Origin: Bondarzewia mesenterica | Taxonomy: Eukaryota > Basidiomycota > Agaricomycetes > Russulales > Bondarzewiaceae | DNA length: 43,480 nt | Assembly: GCA_004802705.1 (NCBI GenBank) | Contig: SGPL01000280.1 | Coordinates: 1-43,480, forward strand | Reading direction: 5' to 3' | Shown here: positions 27,701-38,467 of the stretch, one piece after another | How the letters are laid out: every line of letters starts with the position of its first letter | Numbering within the stretch: the first letter of the stretch is position 1 | Notes under the pieces: model-generated | Seen by the model: only the letters and a program-made list of their open reading frames with translations | Databases searched by the model: none | Told to the model about the DNA's origin: nothing | Made by a program: the position numbers and the translations under genes

Positions 27701-30700
27701 ATGGATCCCTCATTCAACCTCGACCCCACCGCTGAAGCTGCGCTGAGCCTTCAGTCATTCGAGGTAGATCTCATCTTTGTCAAGCTGATATGCATGTGTA
27801 ACATTCATCCAGGGAAAATTCGACGTTAAAGATTTCGTCGGATCGTTCTCCGAGAAGCTCATCACACAGTCCAAGGCAGATTCTGGTCGTATGTCCTCCT
27901 CTTAATCATTCTCCTGCATGATAAATCATGTAGCAGTAAATTGTTAGCCTTCGATCCGAAACCCTTCATCCGTACTTTCGAAGCTGCAGTCGATCGACTC
28001 ATAGCGGTACGCAAGGATGTGCAGGCTAAGACCGAACAGATGGAGAAGAGCGTAAGAGTGGCTGAGAGAGAGTATTCAAAGAAGATGGCAGATCTAAATA
28101 GAGGCTTTGAGGTACGCGTATACTCTATCATGATTTAGCAGGGGTCTGTAATTGTTCTGCAGGCAGTGGGGACATCCTTCTCCTCCATGGAGGCCAAAAT
28201 GAGTGAGGTCGGGCGAACGGCCGTCCGCATAGGTTCGGATAAGTCGTTGCTCTCTGCATCAGTTCATTGACTAGTAACACAGGTGAACAGCTGGAATCTG
28301 TGCATCTCCAGCGGCAAAGGGCCCAAGCTGCTTATGACTTGATCGACTACTACAACCAATTCTCGCGTGACGACACTTCCAGAATCGATGCCCTCAAAAA
28401 GGAGGGCAGGGAAGGTCGGCGTCAAGTTGCTGTTCTTCTACGACGCCTAAGTACGGTCTCAAAAGAAGTCGACTTGCCCAACGCTGAGAAGGTATATCAT
28501 ATGTTCTGATGGGAAATAATCTGTTCCCCTGATCTCTCACTTGTTCTCTCTTCAGACGAGAGAAGTTATTGACAAATACTGCGAGAAATTCGAGAAAGAA
28601 ATGTTGTACCTCTTTGACCGGTGTTACCGCAAAGGCGATCCGAAGATGATGCATGTTTGTCCAAAATTTCTTACCTTTGATCCATTCAAACTGACAAACT
28701 CCGTTCAGCATTGTGCTCAGACGCTTCTCGACTTCAACGGAGGCGCATCTTGCGTACAGGTTTATGTCAATCAACACGACTTCTTCATCAACCGAGTTCA
28801 CGAGAACACGAAGATCGAGGACAAAACATTGTATAACCATCCGCCTTTTTTTTACATACAACATCATTAATTATCACCTTAGGTGGAACTCATTGCCAGA
28901 TCCAAATGTATCAGCACCTCGGAGCGAGGCAAGCTTGTATGAACTTTTAGGTGAAATCCGAGCAACGGTGGGTCAAGAAGCTCAAATAGTCCAAGCTGTT
29001 TTCCCCAATCCACCATTCGTCATGCAAGTCTTTTTGCAGCGGGTTTTTGCACAATCCGTGAGTCTTTCTGCGATCATACACTGTGTTTCTCTCAAACCGT
29101 CCCTGGATCAGATCCAACAACACATGGAACAGCTGCTTGTCAGAGCTGGAAATATATCCGACCTGGCCTTTCTCCGTGTCCTTCAACTTGTTCACATCCA
29201 GACTTCCCTCTTAGTTGAAGACCTCAAGCAATATGAAGTTCCTTCCCTGACGTCCCGCTCCTCCCTTGGCTCGTCGGAATTTTCACGGTCGTTGACTGGG
29301 GCTTCAATTGCCGGAGCGTCATCTTCGACGACAGCATCGATTAGTGCAATGTTAGAAACTGCCATGGAGGAGCTCTTCGTCCCATACACAGAAGGGCAGC
29401 GATATCTGGAGCGGGAGAGTAAATGTCTGGGAGAGCTTTACTCGGGCTACCTGATGGCTTTCACTCGATATCATGCAAGTTTATTGCGCAGTTTAATCCA
29501 TGTATTCTTGCTGACAATCTGACTGCCGGACCTGTGTCTGCAGGAAAGAGTCAACAGAGTCAAGTCCTCCGTGTTTGACCGAATGAGGAATCAGCTGAAC
29601 TCGACTGGCACATCTAGTCCATCTTCAACGGCTGCTGCAGCTTTGATGCGGTTCGGCGGTTATGCTGCGGAGAAGAAGGAAGACAAGCCCGCGGATGAGC
29701 CTCTGCGAGAAGAGGATGGGCTATTGAGCGTGGACGTTGCGGAGACAATGTTGAAGTGGCATGCGGAGGCCATCGGGCGATGTGTGGAGTTGAGCCCATC
29801 CAACGATGTGTTCGTCTTCAACTTACACTTTCCTCCAAGTGAGATGTCCTGATGTTGACACGACATGACTAGCCCGAAACATACCTTCGCACTCTTCCGC
29901 GCGCTTGCAGGAGCTATTGCGAATGACTACATGGAGACGGCACTGGAAACGTCTGTTTTTCTACCCTACCCGATATCCTGGCTTTCTTACGATTCATCCC
30001 CTGCATAGCGCGCAATCTCGTCTTGAAGCTGTGGACCATACTAAAACCGAACCTTCCTTCCAAGCGCTCTGCGTCCTACGCTCCGTCGACCTGATCTGTC
30101 ACCTCTGGCAGCAGTACGTCAACATTGCGCTCCTCCCACTAGCCACGAGCTCGGTAACTATAAGGCGTGAGATGGTGATATTCAATAATCAGACGGTCAG
30201 CAAAGTTGAGGGTGTAGCGAATACCCTCATGCAGCGCCTCACGGATGGTTTGTGCTGACTGATCCATCGCATCTTGTGCGGTTGCTTACTGGCGTGTGAT
30301 TGTCTTGATTGATCGTAGCGGTCATCTCATGGTTGACAGTACAGCTCAGCAAGCAGAAGAAGACAGATTTCAAACCCAGAAATGATGATCTGTCGTTTGC
30401 TCGAGTCAATACTGAGCCTTGCATCGCTTGCTGTGAGATACTGGAGAAGGCTAGGGATGCGGCGAAGCAGAACTTGAGCGGGAAGAATCTGGAGGTGTTC
30501 TTGACCGAGATCGGTGTCGCTTTCCACGGGTATATCTCCCTGAAGTCGCTTTCGTACTCTGAAGCTAATTGATCTGTACAGGCTTTTGTTAGATCATTTG
30601 AGGAAGTTCCCTGTCAGTGCGACGGGTGGACTGATGCTGGCAAAGTGAGTCTCGACGCGTCTAATTTTCAACCAATGCTCACAGTCCCTTGATCGCGCAA

Positions 30701-31160
30701 CAGGGACCTCAAGTCATATCAAGACGCAATCGGCACTTTCTCAATACCTGCTTTGCACGAGCGGTTCGAGTTCATCCGCCAGCTTGGCAACGTTTTCCTG
30801 GTCCGACCCGAGATCCTCAAGTCGTACATCACGGAGAACTACCTCGGCCGCATTGACTCGACTTTACTCCGCCCGTATCTTGCGCAGCGGAGTGATTGGG
30901 GTCAGGCGGAGAAGGGATTCAACGACACACTCGGTGCGGAGGACGTGGGCGCAGGCGCCGAGACGAAGGGGCTGAGAGATCGGTTTGGAATGGGCAGGTT
31001 GAGCATGATGATGAAGGATCTGGAGGGATTGAGGATCGGAGAGGGAATTCAAGGGATGAACATGCCCGCTCTGCCAAGTGGGTTTGCGGGCAGTTTTTCG
31101 ATTTCCACCAGGGCATTTGGCGGTGGAGGTAACAGTCGGGGAGATAGTTCGGCGACATAG
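27701..31160 (+). CDS. SEC10: Exocyst complex component Sec10
   Basis: Subunit of the octameric exocyst that tethers secretory vesicles to the plasma membrane, important at the hyphal tip. Fifteen exons: 27701-27763, 27813-27888, 27948-28111, 28163-28232, 28283-28491, 28556-28654, 28709-28830, 28883-29057, 29112-29474, 29544-29809, 29873-29950, 30009-30247, 30319-30529, 30582-30644, 30704-31160; 884 aa. Landmarks: GKFDVKDFVGSFSEKLI and FDPKPFIRTFEAAVDRL near the N-terminus, a coiled coil (DVQAKTEQMEKSVRVAERE), and LRSVDLICHLWQQYVN and DAVISWLTVQLSKQKKTDFK in the C-terminal helical rods. The tail is Gly/Ser-rich. The intron at 29475-29543 is GC-AG (GCAAGT donor); the rest are GT-AG. Phases agree throughout. 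Identity is secure; individual small introns less so. Confidence 0.93.
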
Positions 31161-31258
31161 GCGTTAGTATTTTGGGACATTTCTTTGCTTTGCTTTTTTC
31201 TGTCAGTCGTTCTTTTCACTGAGTATTGTATTGTTTCTGCGTGGGACCTTGTATTTAT
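31161..31258. terminator. Convergent 3' ends of SEC10 and the enoyl-CoA hydratase gene
   Basis: 98 bp between the two stop codons; the 3' UTRs of these convergent genes probably overlap. No specific signal assigned. Confidence 0.4.
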
Positions 31259-32495
31259 CTATTCACCCTTAAATACAGGCGGACGCTTCTCTTTGAAGGC
31301 CTGTAATGCCTCTGTGCGGTCTTGGCTTTTCAGCAGAGGTTCGTATACTGCTCTTTCAAAATCCAGTCCTGCGATTGTAGCATACGTCGGTTGTAAATAT
31401 TCGATCGAATGATTGACTACGTACCAGATTCTAGCGCAAGCTCGGGGGCACGGGAGATGGCTTCTTTCGCGGAACGTAGAGCCAGGGGAGCTGTCATGAT
31501 CAATCCAGACCTTTGATGAATTTTGACGTGCTTAAAGAGGCATTTGCGTACCGTTGACAGATATCTCTTTCGCCAATACAAGAGCACGGTCGATGGCAGA
31601 TGTGCCTTCATCTGAGACGTAGTCGACCAGACCTAGCAAACCGAGAAGCATCAATATGAAACTAGAGGATATGTTCTGAGAACCCATATACCCCAGTCCT
31701 TGGCCTCGAACGCGTTTAATGAACGACCTGTAAATATGAGGTCTTTCGCCTTTGAGAGGCCCAGTAAACGCGTCGCGCGCTGTGTCCCGCCTGCACCTGG
31801 AATAATACCGAGCTTCGTCTCTGGGAGGCCGATCTTTGTTACACCATGACCTGATCGTGACCAGGCCATCCAACAAATGTTCACGCATTTTCTCAGAATC
31901 AATGACAATATAAAAAAAAAGTAGACACACCTGCCACTCGTAAGTCGCATGCCAACGCAAGTTCCAATCCCCCTCCCAGCGCCGGCCCATCAATTGCGGC
32001 GATGGTGGGCACGGGCAGGTTCTCAAGTTTGCTGAGCGCATTGCGGAGATCGACGAGGAATTTGTGGACCTGTACTTCGGCCATGGTGCGTCGCTCGACG
32101 AGATCTGCACCTGCACAAAATGATCCAGGACTTGTGGAGCCCAATATGAGTACGCGGATCCTATAGCAGGACTGGTGAGTACTGTGGGTAGCAGTTCTAG
32201 TGGAGACGCACTTATTGTCGAAGCGAGCATCGTCTAGGCATTCTGTGAATTCCTGTGAATATCGAGGTCATGTCATGTCAATGTAACAGATAATTTGGGA
32301 GTAAACCTTCAGCAATCTCAGCGATATCGCATTCTTGCTCTGCGGTCGATTCAACAACAATGTGCTGACGCCTGGATGTGTGGGAATATCCTGTAGAAAG
32401 GCCTCCTTCGTAGACGAATTAGAGATGTAGCATCGCGTTGAAATCCATGATGCACGTTGTATTGAAAGTATATGACGCGCAGTTGCTAAGAACAT
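31259..32495 (-). CDS. Mitochondrial enoyl-CoA hydratase, AUH / methylglutaconyl-CoA hydratase-like
   Basis: Crotonase-fold enzyme hydrating an enoyl-CoA; the closest impression is the AUH type that hydrates 3-methylglutaconyl-CoA in leucine breakdown. Model: complement of 32307-32495, 32212-32252, 31931-32160, 31692-31850, 31552-31632, 31425-31490, 31259-31368; 291 aa, all GT-AG and in phase. The N-terminus ([20 protein letters not shown]) is a mitochondrial presequence. Oxyanion-hole segments are GSFCAGADL (89-97) and [19 protein letters not shown] (136-154). The two catalytic glutamates are Glu143 (GGGLE) and Glu164 ([14 protein letters not shown]). It ends with [14 protein letters not shown]. 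Crotonase identity is secure; the substrate is inference, and a generic short-chain enoyl-CoA hydratase is the alternative. Confidence 0.9.
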
Positions 32496-33074
32496 GTTTG
32501 CATTTCAGGTGGTCATTTGTCGGTTTACTTACCCCGCACTTGAGCGGGAAAACTATGTAACGATCAGGTGATTGGTTGACGCGGTCACGAGTGTAAACGC
32601 GCCTGCTTGCTGGCACCGATGCCAGTTCACACTTGTCTTCTTCCACTCATCATGTCATCTAGAATCTTCAATTCTCTCTATTTCCAGCGAGTGATTCATA
32701 AAATTGTCTCTCCTATATTTCAATGAAGAGAGAATTCATGTGTTGTTGTCTTCGCGTAATCACACCATAGGTACGCCGATACCCGTTTCATCACTAGAGG
32801 GTGAAGGCGCGGTGATCTCGGGCTGTACAGTAGTGGATAAAAGAGTGAAATTTCTTGCATGTTTTCTCACTGGACTGACAGGATACCTATAGGAACCGGC
32901 TTGGTCGGATTGTTGCCGATCATGTCGTTCCAGTCTGGTTTTTTTCCAAATAGGTGCTGCACGACCCACACCGCCGACGTTGTTCTTCTCCTGGCATTTT
33001 CCATTTATTTTATCTAGCTCAAAACCTATTCATCCCATCAGCTCATTCAGATTCGTCCCAAACATCCAATTCCC
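32496..33074. promoter_or_regulatory. Divergent intergenic region, hydratase / BTB gene
   Basis: 579 bp between divergent start codons. A plus frame at 32704-32892 and its antisense contain nothing recognisable. Holds both promoters; no specific motif recognised. Confidence 0.45.
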
Positions 33075-34323
33075 ATGAAACAAACCCCTTTGTTATCCTC
33101 TACTCCGGATGACGAGCTCATCCTTCTTCCCTTCGCTATACCTGAGCTGAATGGCTGTCACCGAATCTGTAAAGATTTCTGGCTCTCCGATGGAAATGTG
33201 GTTCTTCTTTCTGGGACATGTGTTTTCAAGGTCCATCGAGGGCATTTAGCACGTCATTCGGACGTGTTCAAAGACCTCTTTTCAATACCACAGCCCGAAG
33301 AACAGCCGCATCTCTATGGCCTTCCATTTGTTGAGCTTTACGATAACCCCTCCGACGTGTATTGTCTACTTCGGGCACTCTACGATGGACTGTAAGTCCA
33401 CAGATTTTCTGAGAATTCATGACCATAGTGGTTGATGTGCACACGCCAGATACTTCAGAAAGCCATTTCCAAAAGATTTCCCATTTCTGGCCGGCGTCCT
33501 TCGTCTATCCACAAAATACATGATTGAGAACCTGCGCACACTCTGTATAGCCCATCTCCAATGCAACTTTCCTCTCACCCTCGAGGGCTGGGACCAGCGT
33601 GAAAAAGCAGCGACTGATGCGAACGGTCGTTATGGTCCTCGCGACAGCATCCCCAATCCCATCCTAGTCATCAATCTTGCTCGCGAACTAGACCTCGAGT
33701 TTCTCCTTCCCGCCGCCTTCTACGACCTCGCACGCTATGGGGCTTCCAAGACAGCGATGGGGGCCGCACCACAGCCTCCACCCTTCCCACCAGCCGTTCC
33801 CACCACATCGTCCGATCCCTCACCTCCACCTGAAGCAACATCCATTCCGTCCCACGTGTTTCTATCACACGAGGATTTGGTAACCACGTTCCGCGGACGT
33901 GAAGCCGCCCAACGCACTATTGCAGCCTTCATCTCCAAAGAACTTACCGAGCGACCCATCTCCCCTTCATGTCTGCACCAGGACGACGACTCCGGGCGCC
34001 AATGCCACGAATCTTTCTACTTCATCACCCTGAACACTCTTCGCTCCGTTGGCGGAATCGCCTCTGGTCGAGACGCGGACCCGCTTTTCACGCTCCTCCA
34101 GACTATCGACATGCTCCATCGGACCGACTTCTCGGACGGAGAACGATTGTACGGCCTCCGCCTCTGCTGCTTCTGCAAGCTGGACTTTGCAACTGCCGTC
34201 AATCGCGCGCGGGCAGAGCTGTGGAAGGAAATCCCGGCATGGTTTGAGTTAGAGAACTTCCAGAAGCTGTGCCAGCGCGTCAGGGACGAGAGCCAGAACC
34301 AAGAGGGCTGGATTCTCATCTGA
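33075..34323 (+). CDS. BTB/POZ domain protein
   Basis: Model: 33075-33391 and 33450-34323, 396 aa, one 58-nt GT-AG intron. The N-terminal half has the BTB pattern: FWLSDGNVVLLSGTCVFKVHRGHLARHSDVFKD, LPFVELYDNPSDVYCLLRALYDG, then FLAGVLRLSTKYMIENLR. This is the layout of the BTB family that is expanded in Agaricomycetes. A Pro/Ser-rich linker (about residues 235-265) and a Cys-containing C-terminal helical region (GLRLCCFCKLDFATAVNRARAELWKEIP) follow. BTB domains mediate dimerisation and Cullin-3 binding in other proteins; the cellular role of this subfamily is unknown. No MATH or kelch region is seen. Confidence 0.88.
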
Positions 34324-34782
34324 GTTCGCACTTACAGGTAGTTCTGATCAGGCGGTAGTTCTTCCGCTACTTAACCAAGTGCTAGAGCGTAGACGTCAAA
34401 ATAAAAGCACGCTTCTGCAGGCTTCTGCAGCTCATCCAATATATACATGTGCGCCGAGATGCCATATGCACCACGTATAATACCGCGGTTATGTCATTCA
34501 TCCCTAACACTGTACAGTAAAATAAGCTTCGTATTAGAATCCAGAACCCATCCATGAGAGGACAATAAGGATAACGGTAAGACAGTGCATATATAGCATT
34601 CAAGCTCGGTACGTACGTAGTGGAGACAGATAGATCTGCACACACGAAAATCTATCTTAAAGATATAGTCGGCAGCAAAGATAACAGAAGGAAAGACAGT
34701 GTTGAAATGAGAGTACGGAAGTGGGCAACATAAGGATGGGAGCGCGGAAAGCAGTGTATATATTCGGCTAAGATATAGGGTA
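34324..34782. other. Intergenic, convergent 3' flanks
   Basis: 459 bp between the stop codons of the BTB gene and the histone-fold gene. Contains a tandem duplication of GCTTCTGCAG at about 34410-34430. Frames at 34382-34958 are shadows of UTR or exon sequence. No gene seen. Confidence 0.5.
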
Positions 34783-37700
34783 TTATAGAACAGCATTGAC
34801 AAGCTGTCGGGAGGGGACTTCCGAGACAGTTGGGGACTGGGTGCGGATTTCTCCATGGGTATCGGGGTCAGAAGCAGGGAGCAGAGATTGGATATTGATA
34901 TGCTCAACATCCACGCGTTTGGGGGTATGAGGAGAAACCAGAGCCACGGCACCGTCATCGTCTACATTGCCCGACAATAGAGATTCGTGGTAGTCACCTC
35001 CAAGGAACATCTCGACGAGGGAGGTTTCCAGAAGAGGCATCATAGACTCCAACGGGAGAGATATATCTGGATCGGAAGGTTGGGACACACGTGTGGGCGA
35101 GAGAGCATCGCCGTCGGTAGGAAGGGAAAAAGAAATGCCAGCCTTGGTCATGAACATGTCGACCAGCAGCCGACACTCATCCGCAGTTGTCGCTTTCGCT
35201 AGGAAACGACGCATCTCCAATACCATTGCCTCTGACAGGGAGGGGGGAAGAGGTGCAGTCTCTACAGGCTCTGGTGTCAAGACAGGTTTCTTCACGCTTG
35301 CCCGCTTGGAGCCAGCATCTGAGCCGGCAGATGTTGGCCGATTAGAGCGAGAAGAGCGCGGCCTGTAGCTGGAGGGCTTGTGTGCCGTCCCACTAGATTC
35401 CTTCGCGAGACCGTTCTCCCCATTTTTCTCTGAACGGGCAGACCGTGGTCTGGAGCTTTCCTCGCGAAGTGCTGGAACAGGTTCCCGCTTCACAGCAGGC
35501 TTCACGATGCCGTTGATGGACTGTACACTTGACGAAGGGGATGGTTTCGGCGGTGGAACGGGTGAAGGAGGAGGACGAGGAGAAGGAGTAAGACGATCTT
35601 TGGGAGGAGTAGCGATAGGTGGCGAATCAAAGGATTCCCAGTTGGGAACAGCTCTGCGTACAAGAGACTGCTTCCGAGAGCGGTCGAGTTCTCCTTCGAG
35701 TGTAGAAGTATCAGGCGTAGAGCCTCGAGAAGGCGACGAGGGAGGGGATAGAGGCGCAACTAGGATGCGCGGGGGAATAGGCTTGACGGGGACAGGAAGA
35801 GGCACAGCGAAATTTAGCGGCACCGACGGGGTCGGGGGCACGCTGATGGTATTCGCTGAAGGCGTCCTGCGTACCTTGCTAGGCGAATCAGACCTGTCGC
35901 CTCCCAAACTCAACTTGGATATCATCCTCTGCAACCTTCCTGACCCCCTGGAAGCCGACTTCGTGGTTGGCGTCAACGAAATGGAGCTCATAGCAGCGGG
36001 TCTGTGGGGTTGCACTGTGACAGGTGGCCCCTCCGCAAGGAAATCAATCAATTCCTGCGTGTTGGGGGAAACATAACCAGGCCCTCCCTTGCGATTCGCT
36101 GCAGACTTCGTTTCAGCAACGGCTGCTGCCTTATCCTCGTTTTCATCATCAAAACCGTTCATGATATCATCCAGATCAAGCGATTCACGATTACGTTGGA
36201 CTTTCCGCGTCCGTTTGGGCACGCCAGGAACACCGTCCTGTTTTGATGCGATACGCTGATCGGGTTTGGAGCGCATGGACACAGGTGGCGTGGAGACAGA
36301 ACTGCCTAGACCAAGAGAGGCTTTCCGTACAACAGACAAGCCGTGGGGCGCATTGGAGGTGGAAAGGGAGCGAAGGCGAAATAAGGACGAGGGGGAAAGG
36401 GAGCGGGGTATATCATTCAACCCTGCGCGAATATTGGAAGGGACAGTGGTTATACCGTTCGGTTGATTAGGCTCTTCCTCGTCTTCGACAATGGACTCCA
36501 CAGCATGCAAAGATGGCCTACGAGTGCCAACAGATCGTAATTTAGATTCTGATGAGGGAGGAGAGATGGTGGGCGATGAATCCATTTTTGGAGGGGCTAT
36601 GTTTTCCGCAGAAGCATGTCTGGGCATCCGTTGGCTTTTACCCTGTTTGTGAACCTAGATGACGATGAGAAAACAGAACGAGATACAGCGAGCGTCCTAC
36701 GCACCTCCATGGTCCTTAGTCTGTCGGGAGTAAGCGACATCTTCATCGTATCCCCAGAACGCATCAAATCATCAAATTCCTGGTCAAGATCACCCTGTGC
36801 ACATACCTGAAGTGTGAGAAGGGACGCAGAGAAGGATGATATGAGACCGACCTCTTCGTCCACGGACGAGCCGCTTATAAGGGTGTCGCTCTGGCCGCCC
36901 GAACTTTTTCTAGGTCCGTCCTGTGACTTTCGGGGAGATCCTAATAGATCGGTGTGTGGGATGTCACGGTCACTTGACGAACGATTGGGTGCCTTAAACA
37001 TCATTATGGCCCTGTGCTTATCCTGCGAGCTTCGAGAAGTATTGTTCGGCCCTAAGACAGCTGTCGACGTCGAGGACTCCGAAGAGATGCGAGAGCGCGA
37101 GGACAACGCCGACGCCGACTCCTTAAGAGATACGCCATCCTGGAAAGGGGACGGTGTCTCAAGACGTTCGCTGGGCCTTGAAATAGACTTGCTCCGCCTC
37201 GATCTAGGCGCTTTTACCAGACTCTCTATTTGATCGTACACTGTTCCCGGATTTGAAAGTTGGAAAGATGAGATCTCGGCAACAAAAGTCAACAGCTGTC
37301 AGTCAAAGACCCACTTTTCATCGACTTGAACAGAGAATACATCGAGTCGTCCTCACAGAGTGCGACAAATAATTCCTGTAGACTCGCAATTGTACGGCTG
37401 CTGTCCCGCGTCGCGACGCGTCCAATGTTCGAGAGAATATGTCTGCCGTCAGAAACGGTCAGCTTCCATCAGAAATTATATGATAAAACAGGTGTTTGGC
37501 TTACTCGCAAATGCATCTGAAAGAGGGTGTCAATCATCACGCAGGAAAGGGCGAGTTTCATCACTTACTCAAGGATAGCGGTAAGATACAAAGCGGCTGG
37601 CGCAATCATGGCCGCCTTCTTCCCACTTGCAGGTCCGCCCAACCTATCGTTGAGTCGACTCTCGGCCTGTGCATCCTCATCTGAGTCGTTCAACGTGGAG

Positions 37701-38130
37701 TACGCTTCACACTTGAGTCGCATTAACTGTTAATTTTGGTGATGAGGTCGTGCTGGTAGGTATAGAGTGCGTGATTGCGCACCTCAATTGCCCACTGAAG
37801 GCTGAAATCCGCATCTATCCCACCCTCTGCGGTAGCAGGCGATGGCCCCAACCTGCCAGCACTCGTCCTCTCCCAGTAAGCCCGCAACTCCATCTCGGCC
37901 TCCAGTAGCGCCTCCTTGCCGAGAGTAGTCGGAAGCACCTTGAGCAGACCGAGTTTGAGGCGGTCAGTGGATAAGGAATGGGCAGCCGCAACAACGCCAC
38001 GCAGAATCTCGTCGAGAAGAGCGTTTAAACATTGTAGAGCTTCTGCCGTGAGCTTGATGGGACGTATATCCGACAGAATAACGTCTGCCGACCGTGGCGA
38101 GACATATGTCGGCCCTGATACGTTCAGCAT
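34783..38130 (-). CDS. Large protein with two N-terminal histone-fold-like regions
   Basis: Model: complement of 37783-38130, 37569-37726, 37505-37516, 37315-37442, 36705-37240, 34783-36642; 1013 aa, all GT-AG, in phase. Region 1 (residues about 15-110) is helical: LTAEALQCLNALLDEILRGV, GLLKVLPTTLGKEALLEAEM. Region 2 (about 157-225) reads APAALYLTAILE-CICEHILSNIGRVATRDSS then LQELFVALCEDDSMYSLF, and lines up by eye with histone H2A (AP-x2-YL-A-LE...EIL...RD...L-x2-A...D). A 12-nt exon encodes ECICE inside the main helix. The remaining 780 aa are Ser/Pro/Arg-rich and probably disordered, with a short helical C-terminal segment (SLSEAMVLEMRRFLAKATTA). I do not recognise a named family with certainty. 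A chromatin or DNA role is inference. The start could lie a few codons upstream through another exon. Confidence 0.85.
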
Positions 38131-38467
38131 AAGTATCTAGCAGCATATAAGTAAGAAATGAAAACCAACCACTGATCTCAAAGCCGGTGGCCATGGATAT
38201 GGTGGGAAGACTGGAGAGGAGAGGAGCAGGAGGTGAGGGGACGGTCGAATTGAAGTGATACTAGCCGTCGGACAGGAAGTCACCATATTTCCTTTTATAT
38301 CAAACTTTTGAACCTAATCATGGATTTATATTTGCCAACACATGCTCTGATGGTTTAAAAACGTTCAAAACTCAACAGAGCTCTCATTTGCATATGTCTG
38401 GAAATACTATGAAACCAAACCTGTAACGAGATGAGGGGAAATCTAGGATAAGATCGACAGACAACCC
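38131..38467. promoter_or_regulatory. Intergenic, upstream of the histone-fold gene
   Basis: 337 bp between the histone-fold gene start (38130) and the stop of the next C2H2 gene (38468), both on minus. AT-rich in its distal half; no motif recognised. A short open frame at 38141-38194 could be a non-coding leader exon. Confidence 0.45.

Noticed and set aside
35378..36076. 232-aa open frame on the plus strand
   Set aside because: It lies antisense within the long Ser/Pro-rich exon of the histone-fold gene. Low-complexity codon use on one strand leaves the other open; it has no splice partners or recognisable content.
37723..37782. Continuation of the histone-fold exon through RNHALYTYQHDLITKIN
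   Set aside because: This stretch is better read as an intron with a GTGCGC donor and TTAACAG acceptor: removing it joins QWAIE to LMRLKCEAYS in phase, whereas reading through ends at a stop.
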